A stretch of DNA of 30,774 nt. It comes from Stentor roeselii (lineage: Eukaryota; Ciliophora; Heterotrichea; Heterotrichida; Stentoridae). Shown here piece after piece: positions 16,396 through 27,700 of this stretch. Every line of letters starts with the position of its first letter. Position 1 is the first letter of the stretch. Under the pieces are notes generated by a model, which worked only from the letters and a program-made list of their open reading frames with translations, did not search any database and was not told the origin of the DNA. The stretch is taken from positions 1-30,774 of the forward strand of contig RSEH01000380.1 in assembly GCA_006503475.1 (NCBI GenBank), given 5' to 3'. The position numbers and the translations under genes are program-made.

Positions 16396-17030
16396 TTCTC
16401 TTATTATCTTTTATTTTCTAATACTTTCATCAGCTCACACTAATTTTTTAACAATATCAGAAAGGTGAATAGAATCACTAAGATAATAAATAGCTTCTTT
16501 TGTAGAAGGACTGCCAATCATACTTTCTCTTATTATCTTTTGATTTTCTTATACTTTCATCAACTCATTCTAATTTTGTAACAACATCATAAAGGTGAAT
16601 ACAAATCCTAAGATAATAAATAGCTTCTTTTGTAGAAGGACTGCCAATCATACTTTCTCTTATTATCTTTTGATTTTCCTATACTTTCATCAACTCACAC
16701 TCATTTTTAACAATATCATAAAGGTCAATAAAATACTAAGGTAATAAATAGCTTCTTTTGTAGAAGGACTTTCAATCATTCTTTCTCTTATTATCTTTAG
16801 ATTTTCTTAAAATATCAGAAAGGTGAATACAAATACTAATATACTAAATAGCTTCTTTTGTAAAAGAACTGCAAATTATACTTTCTCTTATTATCCTTTG
16901 ATTATTTATACTTTCATCACCTCCCAGTAATAAAATTAACAATATCAGAAAGATTAATACAATCACTCAGGTAATAAATGGTTTCTTTTCTAAAAGTGAC
17001 TGTCGAAACTATTCTAATATTAATTATCAT
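16396..17030 (+). repeat. Degenerate ~130 bp tandem array ending in the 7TM-RGS gene start
   Basis: Units start with TTCTCTTATTATC at 16396, 16525, 16655, 16783 and 16883, and end with AATAAATAGCTTCTTTTGTAGAAGGACTG at about 16488, 16618, 16746 and 16846. Periods are 129, 130, 128 and 100 bp (one unit has lost about 28 bp). The fifth downstream junction is the gene's own start: AATAAATGGTTTCTTTTCTAAAAGTGACTG at 16974, and the next TTCT-type block falls at 17012, again 129 bp on. The array is thus made of copies of the gene's 5' flank and first codons, with ATA where the gene has ATG. Confidence 0.85.
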
Positions 17031-18057
17031 CTCAATATTCTACCTTATCATCCTGTTAAAAATCCATAAACTTGGAATGACTTACGGAAAAGGTCCGATC
17101 TTCGATCGTTCAGATATTTTAGTTCTGCTTGCGAACATCTCCAACCTGATCGAAAGTATATGCACCATAATCACAGGTTATATTTTTTACTTCAGCGATG
17201 AAGAATTCACCTCAGGCCTTGCCAGTCCTTTAATCTTAGCAGTTTTCTCTACACGAGCCTTCGCAAGTTTGATGGGAATGCGAACCCACCGAATTGTGAT
17301 TTTATTCAACTACCGTTGTGGAAACGTTTCAAAATCCTTCATGAAAAAACACTTCTCATTAAAAAAAATTCTTTTTCTAGTCCTTCTCTATTCATTTCTT
17401 TCAACAACTCCAATAATAGTCCTTTACTTTACCTCAAGTATCTCAAGTTCTTCATTGATAATGTACAACTCAGTGATATATTCCTTTGAAAGTTTTATTT
17501 TTCTCTTGAATTTTTTTATCTTATGTAAAACTTCGACTCATCCAACGATTTTAGTAGAAAATTTGATTTACACTCTTATCTGGATTTTCGGAATCTTTGG
17601 AAAGAATGAGACTTTAGTCAATCGATTTTTGTTTTTTGTTCCTGTTAGAAACTGCTGTCTTTTAACCATCGCGTTTCTGTCACTTTGGAGTCATTTCAAC
17701 CTGCTTCGGCCTCATTTGCCTCCAGAGCCTGATTTGTCAGATGTTTTTCAGAACCAAGATCTTTACCTTGACTTTATAGAACATCTTGAAACCTGCACTT
17801 CAACTGAGACAGTTCAACTTTGTATTCTAGGAAAAGCTCTGGAGTCAGCGATTTTCATATCAAAAATCGAGAATTTCAAGAAAGAACTGCAAATTTTTCC
17901 GAAATATCAGAAAAATTTCAGCTCTTTTCTTATAGATGATGATTTCGATGGGATTCAGAGGAACATTGAAGAAATTTTGCTTCCTTATGCTTATTCTTAT
18001 TTTCTATCAAAGCGATTCGAGGTCTTTCGAAGACATTACCTTATTTATTATAATTAA
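16978..18057 (+). CDS. Seven-transmembrane protein with a C-terminal RGS-like domain
   Basis: The 359-residue product has seven likely membrane helices at about 10-28, 46-72, 82-108, 130-152, 162-184, 192-208 and 218-241, followed by a soluble helical domain (258-356). The latter has RGS-like features: a first DFIEHLETCTSTETVQLCILG block, a central amphipathic FKKEL...YQKNFSSFLI stretch and a last LPYAYSYFLSKRFEVFRRHY segment. Fusion of a 7TM receptor to an RGS (GTPase-accelerating) domain is known from plant RGS1 and from ciliates and other protists; it would regulate a G-alpha protein at the membrane. The start at 16978 is needed for helix 1, although its first ~17 codons match the upstream repeat units. 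The TAA stop is immediately followed by the ATG of the next gene. The RGS assignment is moderate; the 7TM topology is firm. Confidence 0.65.
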   Translation: MVSFLKVTVETILILIIISIFYLIILLKIHKLGMTYGKGPIFDRSDILVLLANISNLIESICTIITGYIFYFSDEEFTSGLASPLILAVFSTRAFASLMGMRTHRIVILFNYRCGNVSKSFMKKHFSLKKILFLVLLYSFLSTTPIIVLYFTSSISSSSLIMYNSVIYSFESFIFLLNFFILCKTSTHPTILVENLIYTLIWIFGIFGKNETLVNRFLFFVPVRNCCLLTIAFLSLWSHFNLLRPHLPPEPDLSDVFQNQDLYLDFIEHLETCTSTETVQLCILGKALESAIFISKIENFKKELQIFPKYQKNFSSFLIDDDFDGIQRNIEEILLPYAYSYFLSKRFEVFRRHYLIYYN

Positions 18058-18759
18058 ATGGAAGAGGTATCGATGATGGATTACGGTTCAAAGGAATTGG
18101 AAGGCGAGTTAAGGCTTGGATTTATTCGAAAGGTCTTAGGAATAGTTTGTGCAATGCTCGGGGTAACAGTCCTGATGTCTTTTATTGTCTTTATAGATGA
18201 AAACATAAAAAATTATCTAGAATCCAACCCTTGGGTGATTTTTCTATCTCTTGCTATTTACATTATTTGTGCACTGGTCTTGATTTGCTCTAAAAAAAAG
18301 GCAAGGAAAGTGCCGACTAACTACATCTTGCTCTTCATCTTAACTCTTTGTCTTTCGCTCATCACGGCTTGGGTCACTTCGCAATATGAAGCCTCTTCAG
18401 TCTTAATGGCCTTGGGACTGACCCTCGCCGTCACTTTAGCCCTTTGCTTTTATGCAGTGATGACGAAAACTGACTTCACCACTTGTTGGGGACTTGTCTT
18501 GGTTTTTTCTGTTGTTAGTTTAATTGTGCTTGTTTTGATGCTGTGCATGGACGATGGCGGAAGTTTGAGGTACTTTTATTGCTGGATCTCTGTGATTTTT
18601 TATGGGTTCTACTTGATCATGGACATTCAGCTTATTGTAGGAAAGGGAAGACATAAGTTGAAACATGAGGATTATATCGTAGGAGCTCTTATGATTTATG
18701 TGGATATTATTCAGATATTTTTGTATCTTTTAGAGATTTTCGGCTCTAAAAAGAATTAA
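18058..18759 (+). CDS. Bax inhibitor-1 / Lifeguard (TMBIM) family membrane protein
   Basis: The 233-residue product has about seven membrane helices and the typical Lifeguard opening RLGFIRKVLGIV (19-30). The C-terminal block IMDIQLIVGKGRHKL, then EDYIVGALMIYVDIIQIFL, matches the family signature; D189 and D216 occupy the positions of the paired Asp that gate calcium leak in the bacterial homologue. These proteins sit in the ER, Golgi or plasma membrane and modulate Ca2+ and stress responses. The start is at the base directly after the stop of the 7TM-RGS gene; M6 (18073) or M7 (18076) are alternative starts and still give a complete domain. The stop is TAA, 20 bp from the stop of the convergent monooxygenase. 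Confidence 0.9.
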   Translation: MEEVSMMDYGSKELEGELRLGFIRKVLGIVCAMLGVTVLMSFIVFIDENIKNYLESNPWVIFLSLAIYIICALVLICSKKKARKVPTNYILLFILTLCLSLITAWVTSQYEASSVLMALGLTLAVTLALCFYAVMTKTDFTTCWGLVLVFSVVSLIVLVLMLCMDDGGSLRYFYCWISVIFYGFYLIMDIQLIVGKGRHKLKHEDYIVGALMIYVDIIQIFLYLLEIFGSKKN

Positions 18760-18779
18760 ATAATGAGGATTAAGAGTAA

Positions 18780-20255
18780 TTATTTGGTTATCTCGTTAAA
18801 GTTAAAATGTGGGTAGGTCTCTTGATACTCTTTTACAAACTCTCGAATCATTTCTTCCTGCCCAGGTCTGTCCTTCCAGTAAAAAACTGAGCAATAAGGT
18901 CCATTACGATATCCGAGGCTTTCTAAGAACTGATAATCAATTTCAATTCGAAGTATTCTGAAGTACTCCTGTAAGATACTTCCGACATTATAAATAAAAG
19001 TTGCTTCTTTCAAGTCATTTCTGCATCTTTCTTCCACCCTGACGCCTTCCCAGAGTTCTTCTTGAGAAACTTCCAGTTGTCCAGTGATCCATTTCAAGGC
19101 CAAGTGACTTTGAATCTCGAACTGTCCAGGGAAAGGCCCGTGAAAGCTTCCCACAAAGGCAAGTCCTGGAAGGTCTGGATGGATGCTGGACCGATAAAGG
19201 GTTAAAGCGTTTTTCTTCAGTTTTTGGTCGTAATTCAAGGTTTTTTTAAGACTTTCACTGAGAAAATCATAGTTCTGATGAAAACCAGTTCCAACAATCA
19301 CCACATCAGCTGGTAATTCTCGACCATCACTTAAAACTACTCCATTTTCACTGAACTTTTCAGCAGAACCTTGAAAAAGTTGGATTTTTCCTGTTTTTAA
19401 ACATTCGTAGTACTTATCAATGTGAATAGTGACTTCTTGAAAGTTGTTCTTGACTTCTTCTTCAGTGATTCTCAGTTCTTCCATCAATTCTCCAGGGTTT
19501 CCAAAAAGTTGTTCCATCATTTTCATGAACTGTTCATCATCAGCCTTACTGTTCACCAAAGACCCTCCAAAATTTCTATTCGCAATGCTAAATAAAAAAA
19601 ATTCAAAAGGCACTCCAAGATTTTTTTTTTTCATAAAAAACGTTTTTCTTCTATAAATCAAACTAACAGATTCAGAAACACTGCAAGCTTCACTTCCAAT
19701 GTCACAAGCACTATAAGCATTCCCAACAAGCACCACTTTTTTACCCTCAAAAATCGACGGCTCACGATAATGCGCGGTATGCAAAGCAAGTCCTTTAAAT
19801 TTTTCCTTTCCAGGAAGACTTTCAGTGAGTTTCGAGTAAAACCCTGTTGCTAAAATAACTGATTTAAAATAACGGGTCGTGATTGTCTCTTGATTTTTTA
19901 AAGTCACTGAGTAGCCTTCGCCGTCTTTAGTAAGAAATTCTAATGAGGTGTTAAAATTGATGTACTGGAAAAGGTTGTGCTTTTGGGCGTATGAAGTGTA
20001 ATAGTTTAACATGTCTTGTCGTGATGGGTACTCGGGAACTGAACTTGGCCATGGGTGGTCTGAGATCATGCTGAAGCTCTTTGAAGTGTGAGCTTCTAGT
20101 GAGTTCCAAGTACCGATTTCAGAATTGGAATTTTTCCATATGCCGCCTATTGAGTTTGACTTCTCGATTATCACAGGGGTTAGACTTTGATCTAGGCAGA
20201 GCTTTGCTGAGATCAATCCGGAGACTCCTGCACCGATTATGCAAACTTCTGACAT
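18780..20255 (-). CDS. Flavin-containing monooxygenase (class B FMO)
   Basis: The 491-residue enzyme has the FMO motifs in order: FAD-binding GAGVSG (8-13), GGIW (37-40), the DHPWPSSVPEYPS block (66-79), the FMO signature FKGLALHTAHY (153-163, F.G...H...Y), the NADPH-binding GNAYSACDIG (178-187) and VGTGF (321-325). The second Gly of the NADPH motif is Ala180; plant and yeast FMOs also vary here. FMOs use NADPH and O2 to oxidise nucleophilic N or S in small molecules; the substrate here is unknown. Length is within the usual 450-540. There is no C-terminal membrane anchor, unlike mammalian FMOs. The start is just before the FAD motif. The 5' flank is extremely G-poor on the sense strand. The stop is TAA. 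Confidence 0.92.
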   Translation of the reverse strand: MSEVCIIGAGVSGLISAKLCLDQSLTPVIIEKSNSIGGIWKNSNSEIGTWNSLEAHTSKSFSMISDHPWPSSVPEYPSRQDMLNYYTSYAQKHNLFQYINFNTSLEFLTKDGEGYSVTLKNQETITTRYFKSVILATGFYSKLTESLPGKEKFKGLALHTAHYREPSIFEGKKVVLVGNAYSACDIGSEACSVSESVSLIYRRKTFFMKKKNLGVPFEFFLFSIANRNFGGSLVNSKADDEQFMKMMEQLFGNPGELMEELRITEEEVKNNFQEVTIHIDKYYECLKTGKIQLFQGSAEKFSENGVVLSDGRELPADVVIVGTGFHQNYDFLSESLKKTLNYDQKLKKNALTLYRSSIHPDLPGLAFVGSFHGPFPGQFEIQSHLALKWITGQLEVSQEELWEGVRVEERCRNDLKEATFIYNVGSILQEYFRILRIEIDYQFLESLGYRNGPYCSVFYWKDRPGQEEMIREFVKEYQETYPHFNFNEITK

Positions 20256-21770
20256 TATTGGATTTATTCAACAGTTATTTTTTTTGGGTTTTTTGGAATG
20301 GAAAATATTTTTAGGGTGGGATGGAAGGTTGGAGTTGTGGGGATTGGATTTGAATGAGGGAATCTTTATGGATTTTTGAAATAGAGATGATAGATTTTAT
20401 TGGGATTTTTAAGTTTGAAGAGGGTTGATTATAGAAGGATAAATTTATTTAATTGAGACTGTTTTGATGAAGATCGTTGATAAATCTTGTAGTGAGGGTT
20501 TATTTAAATTATTTTTAAGTATAAAGTGGTTCAGTAGTAAAATAAGTTTTTGATATTTGAGAAGTTTTATTTTTTTTTAGCAGCATCTTAGTTTATTAAA
20601 ATAATTATAATTTTACAGAGTAATTTAGTCTATGTCAAACAGATAATGATTCAAATTATGGTTTAATCATGTAATCTATTATATAAATGAAAATTACTAT
20701 ATCTGTGAATCAAAAGAAAAAGATGTTATGATATTTCAATTGAAAATTGAGCTAAGATTTTTTTTATTTTCATGATAAAGTGGATTATTCACCCAATAAA
20801 AATACCACATTTACTAAATTATCTGATTGATTTAAAATATTCAGCTTGATGAAAATTTTAATGGTGTTTACCCAGTAACACAATAACGATTAAGTTCAAT
20901 TTTTAAGATCTGATAATAATATTAAAAGATTTGATTCTACTGACTATTTAGTTCTAGTCTTCATAATAATTCAATAAATCTAATTTATTAATTTAGTATC
21001 TAACATATATTTTGATTACAATAGTTATCCAATTGTAAAACTGGAAAGATTAAATTTTTAATATAATATTTTTTTTAAGAATTTTTCTTTAATCCCTATA
21101 AAATATTTGATATCCTGAAGTGAACACAATCAGAAGAGTTAAACCTTGATAATTAATAAAGTAATCGACAATATTAAGTTCTTAAAATAATCAATAGTAG
21201 CTCTTGTCATCTTCAAATAGATTATATCATAATGCAACTCTAAAAGTCGCAAAGATTTTAAGTCTAAGGATTTAAACCTTTAGGTAAGATCTTTTCTATT
21301 CAATACAATTTCTAAAAGAATATAATTCTGATGAAAGTTATAAAAATACAACACTGAATCAAAAATCATCAAAATATTATATATTAGTGATTAATATTAG
21401 CAGGAAATTTTATTTTTAAGTTTTTATTGATATTATTTTAGAATAATTTTTTTTACATTATGAAACCTTCAATTTTTTGTAAATTGAGTCTATTGTTCAT
21501 GAAAGATCTTACTCTTTCATTTCAAGTAAGAAGGTCTTAAATACATAATGAAACGTAATAAAAACTGATATAAAAAGCTCTGATAATTCTCACAAGGTAT
21601 ATGAAGTTTATGAAATGATAAGCCAATTAAACAAAATTTTATTAAAACTAATAATTAATTGGAACGATTGAGTTAATCTTATCAGTTCAATATAAAACGA
21701 TTCAAATTTAAAAAATCTCTTCATATTTATTATTCTAAAAACTTGAACTCCAAATTTTTTCATTAATTAT
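20256..21770. other. 1.5 kb AT-rich gene-free region, with an FMO leader of extreme strand skew
   Basis: No coding frame or RNA gene is visible. The first part is the 5' flank of the FMO gene: from 20273 to 20458 (186 bp) the + strand has a single C, so the FMO sense strand has a single G and many C, and skew continues more weakly to about 20580. Beyond this, composition becomes ordinary AT-rich DNA. A small imperfect hairpin (CTTACT at 21508 with AGTAAG at 21525) is present. The right end is the 3' flank of the giant gene. Confidence 0.65.
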
Positions 21771-24700
21771 CTAATAAATTACTGGATCAGGCTGGTGACA
21801 AACTTCAATCTCCGGACTACAGCAAATCCCCAAAATCTTAGATTTAAGATAAGTAAATAAAGGCCTGAAAATTCTGATTATTAAGCATTTTTTTACAATT
21901 TCAATGAAAAAATCAATAAAGGTAGACTCAAGTAGAACACAAAAAATGATAGCAAGAGCAGTAAATTTGCTTTTTTCCATCGACATTCCCATGTCAATAT
22001 ATGTTTTCGTGCCTATAACAGATACAAACGATACAACAAGAAGAGGTGCTTTTAAAAATACACTTTTTGAAGAAAAATATCTGAAGGAAATTCCAATAAC
22101 CTCGCCTACACCAACTGAAAATAAGAGTTGTAAAAAGTTGCTGCTTAGTACTCTTAAAATTATATCTCTTGAATTTTTGGTATCAATTGTCTGGTCACAA
22201 TAGAGAGATACCCAAAACATATCGATAAAAGCTCTAAGAGCGAGCTTCAAGCATTTAAAGAATCTGGTTTTTACATTACTTTTTTTTCGTTCAATCATTT
22301 CTTTTCCAGTGAGCTCCTGTATATATTCTTCTTTAATAAAAACATTCACTAAGGTAAACTTTATAATGAATCCCTTCAGATCCCACTTAGAATTAGTAGT
22401 TGTGGGTTCTTTGTTAGTTTCTAAAGTTTGATCTTGATACGAAGAATGAGAATAAAAATGCTGATCATCTTCATGACAAGTTTCAAAATCAATATTACTG
22501 CTCATTATTTCATTTCTTGATGAATCAATATCTGTTTTATTATGTGCCTTTGGATTATCAAAATTTGGAAAATTCGAATATTCTTTAGATAAATATCCCT
22601 GATTCTCATAAAATGTGTAATCAAGATTATCCTTCTGATTCTGAAAACCAATCGTGTTGATATTCATATCATTTTTTCTCTCTCTAAAATCCAAATTCCA
22701 ACAAATCAAAACAATCAAAAAATAAACAAAAAAAAAACTATAACTAACATAAACCCCAGGTTTTTTTCCACTAAACTCAATTTGATCAGGACTTTTAAAG
22801 TTCTTCAAAGAAGGTAAACTGAAAGTAATAGAAAATTCAGAAGAAATAACAGCAGAATCACATTCACAATAAAACATCTGATTTTTTTTAACCATTTCAC
22901 ATCGACCTTCCTGATAAGTTTTATTAGAAGAGTCCATATAAAAGCATCCCTCACCATTCAAATCATCAGAAACTCCAACAAAAACACTACTGGCTCCTTG
23001 TTTAACCTTCACTTCAGAGCGATTATCAACGGAAAATAAACTGACAAGGACGATATCATTTTCTGCATTGATAACGCCAGTGGTTATTGAAAAAATTTCT
23101 TGAGGTTTATTTAAAGTTTTGCTGAGATTGGTGAAAAATACTGGATGATCAGCTTGTCCGAAGATGAGATTGTTTAAATCTTCTGGGGTGATTATAGAGA
23201 CTTGGACAGAAATATTTGATGAGTTGAAAGTGGAGGTTGTGTTTTTTGTTTTTATCACTAGGGTGCTGATCTGGTTGATGGTCTTGGTTATTTCGAATGT
23301 TAGTTCTGATCCTTGAGAAGAGTAGAGATCAAGGCTGGCTGAAGTGTATACCGCGTCTAAGCAGTTGAGGAGTAAAGATCCTCGTGATTCTGTGAGGCCT
23401 ATTTCATCAACCTTCTCAAGAAAGCCATTAATCAGCCCAACAACTGCTAAACTTCTCTCAAAGCTTTCCTGATCAGCTTCTTCTTCAGTCTGAGCCATTC
23501 CAGATTCAAAACTTTTCTGAGCATTAAAAAATTCCTGAGGCAAGACCATCATCTTAAAAATTTCAATAACCTGAGCAATCAAAAATTCATTAGCAATTGA
23601 ATTATTGACATAAATTTGAATACTTTCCAAAGCAAATCCAAAAACCTCTAATTTCAACCCCGCTTGAGCCGTTTGATTCAAAGCAATCAACTGAAAAAAA
23701 TTCGAAACAATGACAGGCAAGTTATGATCCAGAATGATTTTATTCAAAGTCTTACTAAAAACTTCAGCACTATCAGAAATTGACTGAAAAATCCAAAATT
23801 CAGTCTCAATATTCACAAAGTCTCCAAGCGAGTCATAAACAATCAAAGTCGCTTTAATATCTTCCCCAAGTGCATAAAGTTCAGTAAAGTAAATATTTTG
23901 CTGCTGGTAAATAAAACTGACACTTTTTCTATCATTTCGATATCCAAACTCATAAATCAACGGGTAGTCTTCTTCATCGTCTCTCCAGTCAAGAGCTAAA
24001 AACGTGAAAATCGTTTCAAGTTCCTTTCCTGAAGCCGGGTCAACTAAAAGAGACCCTGAGTCTGGAGGCTTGTTTGTCTTGAAACTTAAAATGAACTCAA
24101 CTTCATAATTCAAGTATTTTAAATAAAGCTTTAAATTTTGAGTCATTCCTGAAACTAAGCCAGAAAGAGTCACTGTTGAACTTGAGCTGAGTAAAGTTTT
24201 ATTTGAATTCAAAGTCCATTTAATGCTTTTTATCATGAAAAAAGAATAAATTTCACCATCAAAAGTTGTTTTTTTCTGAGTTGGAATACGATTTGGAAGA
24301 GTTTTTGAGAAATGTTCAGTTATCTTTACTTTTGGAACTGGAAAGTCTATCATTCGAATACTGCCGTTGATGAAACTGCAGAGAAATTCATTGTCACAAA
24401 CTTGAAGAGAAATAAAAAAATTGTCGATGTTGACGAGACTTTCTTTTGAAATGATTAAAACAGGTCGATTTTCAATGATTGGAGGAAGTCGGATGTAGTC
24501 ATCAGCAACGGCTTTCCAGGAAAATCGGAGAAGACTAGAATCGTCGTTTGGATTCATTGATAAAGAAGCGTTCATCACCAGGTCCTCCAAACGACTTGCG
24601 TCGCCAAAGCTTCTTTCAAGGACTATCAAAGGCTTTTCTCGTAAAATTGTTATTTCGAGGTCTTTTGAAGCTTCTTCTTCACCTTTGGAGTTCAAAGCTT

Positions 24701-27700
24701 TTACTTGGAATTTGAAGGGAATTGGACTTGGCTTTAGGGATTTACTGATTATTACTAGAGATGCTTTTTCGTTGTTTAGTTTTAGGCAGTTTTTTATTGC
24801 TTTTTCACAGGTTTTGGAGTTGTCTTTCAGTTGATACCATTCGAATCGGATGTTTGAGATGTTTAGACATGCAAAGGTTCTTAATATGAAGAATTCGCAG
24901 GTTTGGGAATAAAAACAATTAAACTTGTAACTTGATTCTATTCCGACATAAAATGAACTTTTAGATAAAATTTTAATAGCTTTACCCTCAAAACTCGATT
25001 TATTATAAATATTTTCAACCTGCAAAGTGAAATTAATAAAATTATCCGAAAGTGAGAAAATATTGCTAATCTGTTCAGAATCTAACTCAACCAATGAGTT
25101 ATTATTAAAAACCTTATTTTTATCACTGATCCATTTATACTTCAACTCATAATTCAAACCTCCTTCAGAAAGCCTTCCATCTAGCAAAAGTCTTGTATCA
25201 CAAGTTAAGTTAACAGCATTAACACCCAATACTTTCGCCAAAGGTTTCGGAAAATCATCATCTCTTTTAATTCCAACCTTATAATTTTTTTCACAAACAA
25301 ATGATTCTTTTTCAAGGTCAAGACAATTGATATCAATCATCTCTTTATCTAAACTTTTACTGTAATTTCTTCCAAGATAAAGAACAAACTTATCATCATC
25401 AGATTGTTCAAGAAAAGAGCCTTTTCCAAAAATTTTATCATATTTTTCACTTCCAAAGACCTGACCAATAGTAACTTTTTTCATGACTCTAGAGAATTCA
25501 ACATCGATTTTCAAAAATCCTTCCTTGAACTTCATTTGAATACTATCAAATTTAATGCAACCGTATTTACTTAAATGAAATCCATAGCTGCAAGTACATT
25601 TTTTATCTTTTAATTCAGAATTTTCCTTACAAGACAAGCAAATATTCTCAGATATACAGTCTTCACAAGGAAAAATACAAGGACTACAAATAAATTTATC
25701 ACTTACCTTAAACCATCCTTTTTTACAATAACATTTTCCATCATTCAGTTCTTTATTAATATCTCTGCAACTTGTACAAGTCTCTTCATCTTTACATGAA
25801 AAACATTCAATTCCACATTTAACACAATTATCAAAATCTTCAAAATACCCTTCATCGCATTCGCATCTTCCTGCTGGAGAAAGCTGAGAATTTTCCTTCT
25901 TGCATAAAGTGCAAGAAGAGTAATCTGTGCATGTTTCACAGTCTCTGTGACAGTTTTCGCATTTCGAGTTAAATTGGTTGAAGTAAAGACCTGCTTTACA
26001 TACACAGTTAAAGAATTTATCAAGTTTTGCATTTTCGTCTGAACATGATTCGCAGGTTTTTAAAGAAGTGCATTTTGAACAGGATTTATCACATTCAAGG
26101 CAGGAATTTGAGAAATGGAGAAAAGTTTCGTTGAAGTAACCGTCTTTGCATCGGCATTTTCCTTTTAGATGGTCAGTGTTTTTTGAGATGCATTCGGTGC
26201 AGAATGTGCTTGAATTGCAGGATGAACAGTCTTTTGGACATGCTTCGCAAATACCTGAATCAATATAATACCCTGAAGAACATTCAATACAAGTAAACTC
26301 AGTGATGCACTTTTTACATAAAGGATTATGACACATTTCGCAATTTTCAGACCTTCTACAACCAGATGTACAAAAATCAGGACAATCAGTGCAATTATCT
26401 CCATACTCTAAAATTCCACATTCACTTAATATCCCAGAAATAGTAGCAGGTCCCCCAACAGAATTTTCATTAACTTTATATAAAAAGTTATAAATTTCTA
26501 TATTCCATATAAACCCTTTAATTTTTCCAATAAAAGTATTTGAAACATTGACTGTATCTTTAAACCAGTCAAAATAAAGTCTTGTATAAACCGATTTATA
26601 CTCACTTGAAAAATCTAAATTACTTTTTGAACTTCCAACAAAGTATTGATATAAGATCCAAGTATCAATAGCAAATGGTATAAGTTGTATGGAAATTTTT
26701 TCAATATATTCATGATTCATTGCATTCAAAAATGATAAACTTGAAGCATATTGAACTTGTAAGTCAATTAGAATATTCTGGTCTTCTCTTATGAATAAAC
26801 TACCTGAATCATATACTTTTGCCCACATTGATATAGAAAATTCAGGTCCAAATTTGAAGTGGTTTTCTTTGTCCATTTCTAGGAAATTACTTCCGTTGAA
26901 ATATAGTCCTCTGCCTGGAATTAGCCAAGGATTTGAGGATGCATCGAATAAAATTTTGTTTAGATCGTCGATGAAGATACTGGAGAAACTTTTGAATTCA
27001 CTGTATATCAAAAGAGTGTCAGTTAATGTACAGTTATCAGAATCTGCTGGATCTATACCAGGACATGTTTCGGCTGGAATACATTCTTGAAAGTTTGTGA
27101 AAAACTTGTAACCTGGAATGCATTGAAAGCAATCTTTATTGTCTGGTCCATTACATTTCAAGCAATTATCAGAACAGCGTATGCATTCATTCAAGGTTAT
27201 ATTTTCAAAGTAGCTCGTTTTGCATTCACAGATACCTTGTAAGTTGATCTCTGCTCCAGATTTGCAAGTAGAGCATTTAGATTCAAAGCTTAAGCAACTT
27301 TGACAAAGTTTTTCTATACACAAAGTGCAGTCACTAGCTCTAACACAACCATTAATACAATCTTCAGAACAATATGAGCAAGAAATATTATAGATGCTTG
27401 GATATTCATTGAAACTTGCAAAATCACAAGGAATAGGCCTTTCATATGGTATCTCTTCAAATAAATTTTCAATAAAAATATCAGAAATATCATCTTTGTT
27501 ATAAATTTTTAACATGTAGATAAAGCCTATAAATCCATCATTTATATCTGAACCAAAAATTAAGTCAATAGATTCATTGTCTTCAAAGAAATCATTTTCT
27601 AAATATCTTAAGTTATGAAAGTTGTCTATATAAAAAAATATTCTGGTTAATAAACTCTTAGAGTCATATGAAATTGAAAAATAAATATATTTCCAGCGAT

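Noticed and set aside
21508-21530. Imperfect hairpin CTTACT...AGTAAG as a terminator or small RNA
   Set aside because: A six-base stem in AT-rich eukaryotic DNA is expected by chance.
25745-26404. Two minus-strand frames (95 and 79 codons) inside the Cys-rich stalk of the giant gene
   Set aside because: They are out-of-frame readings of the Cys-rich repeats; the main frame is continuous and domain-rich.
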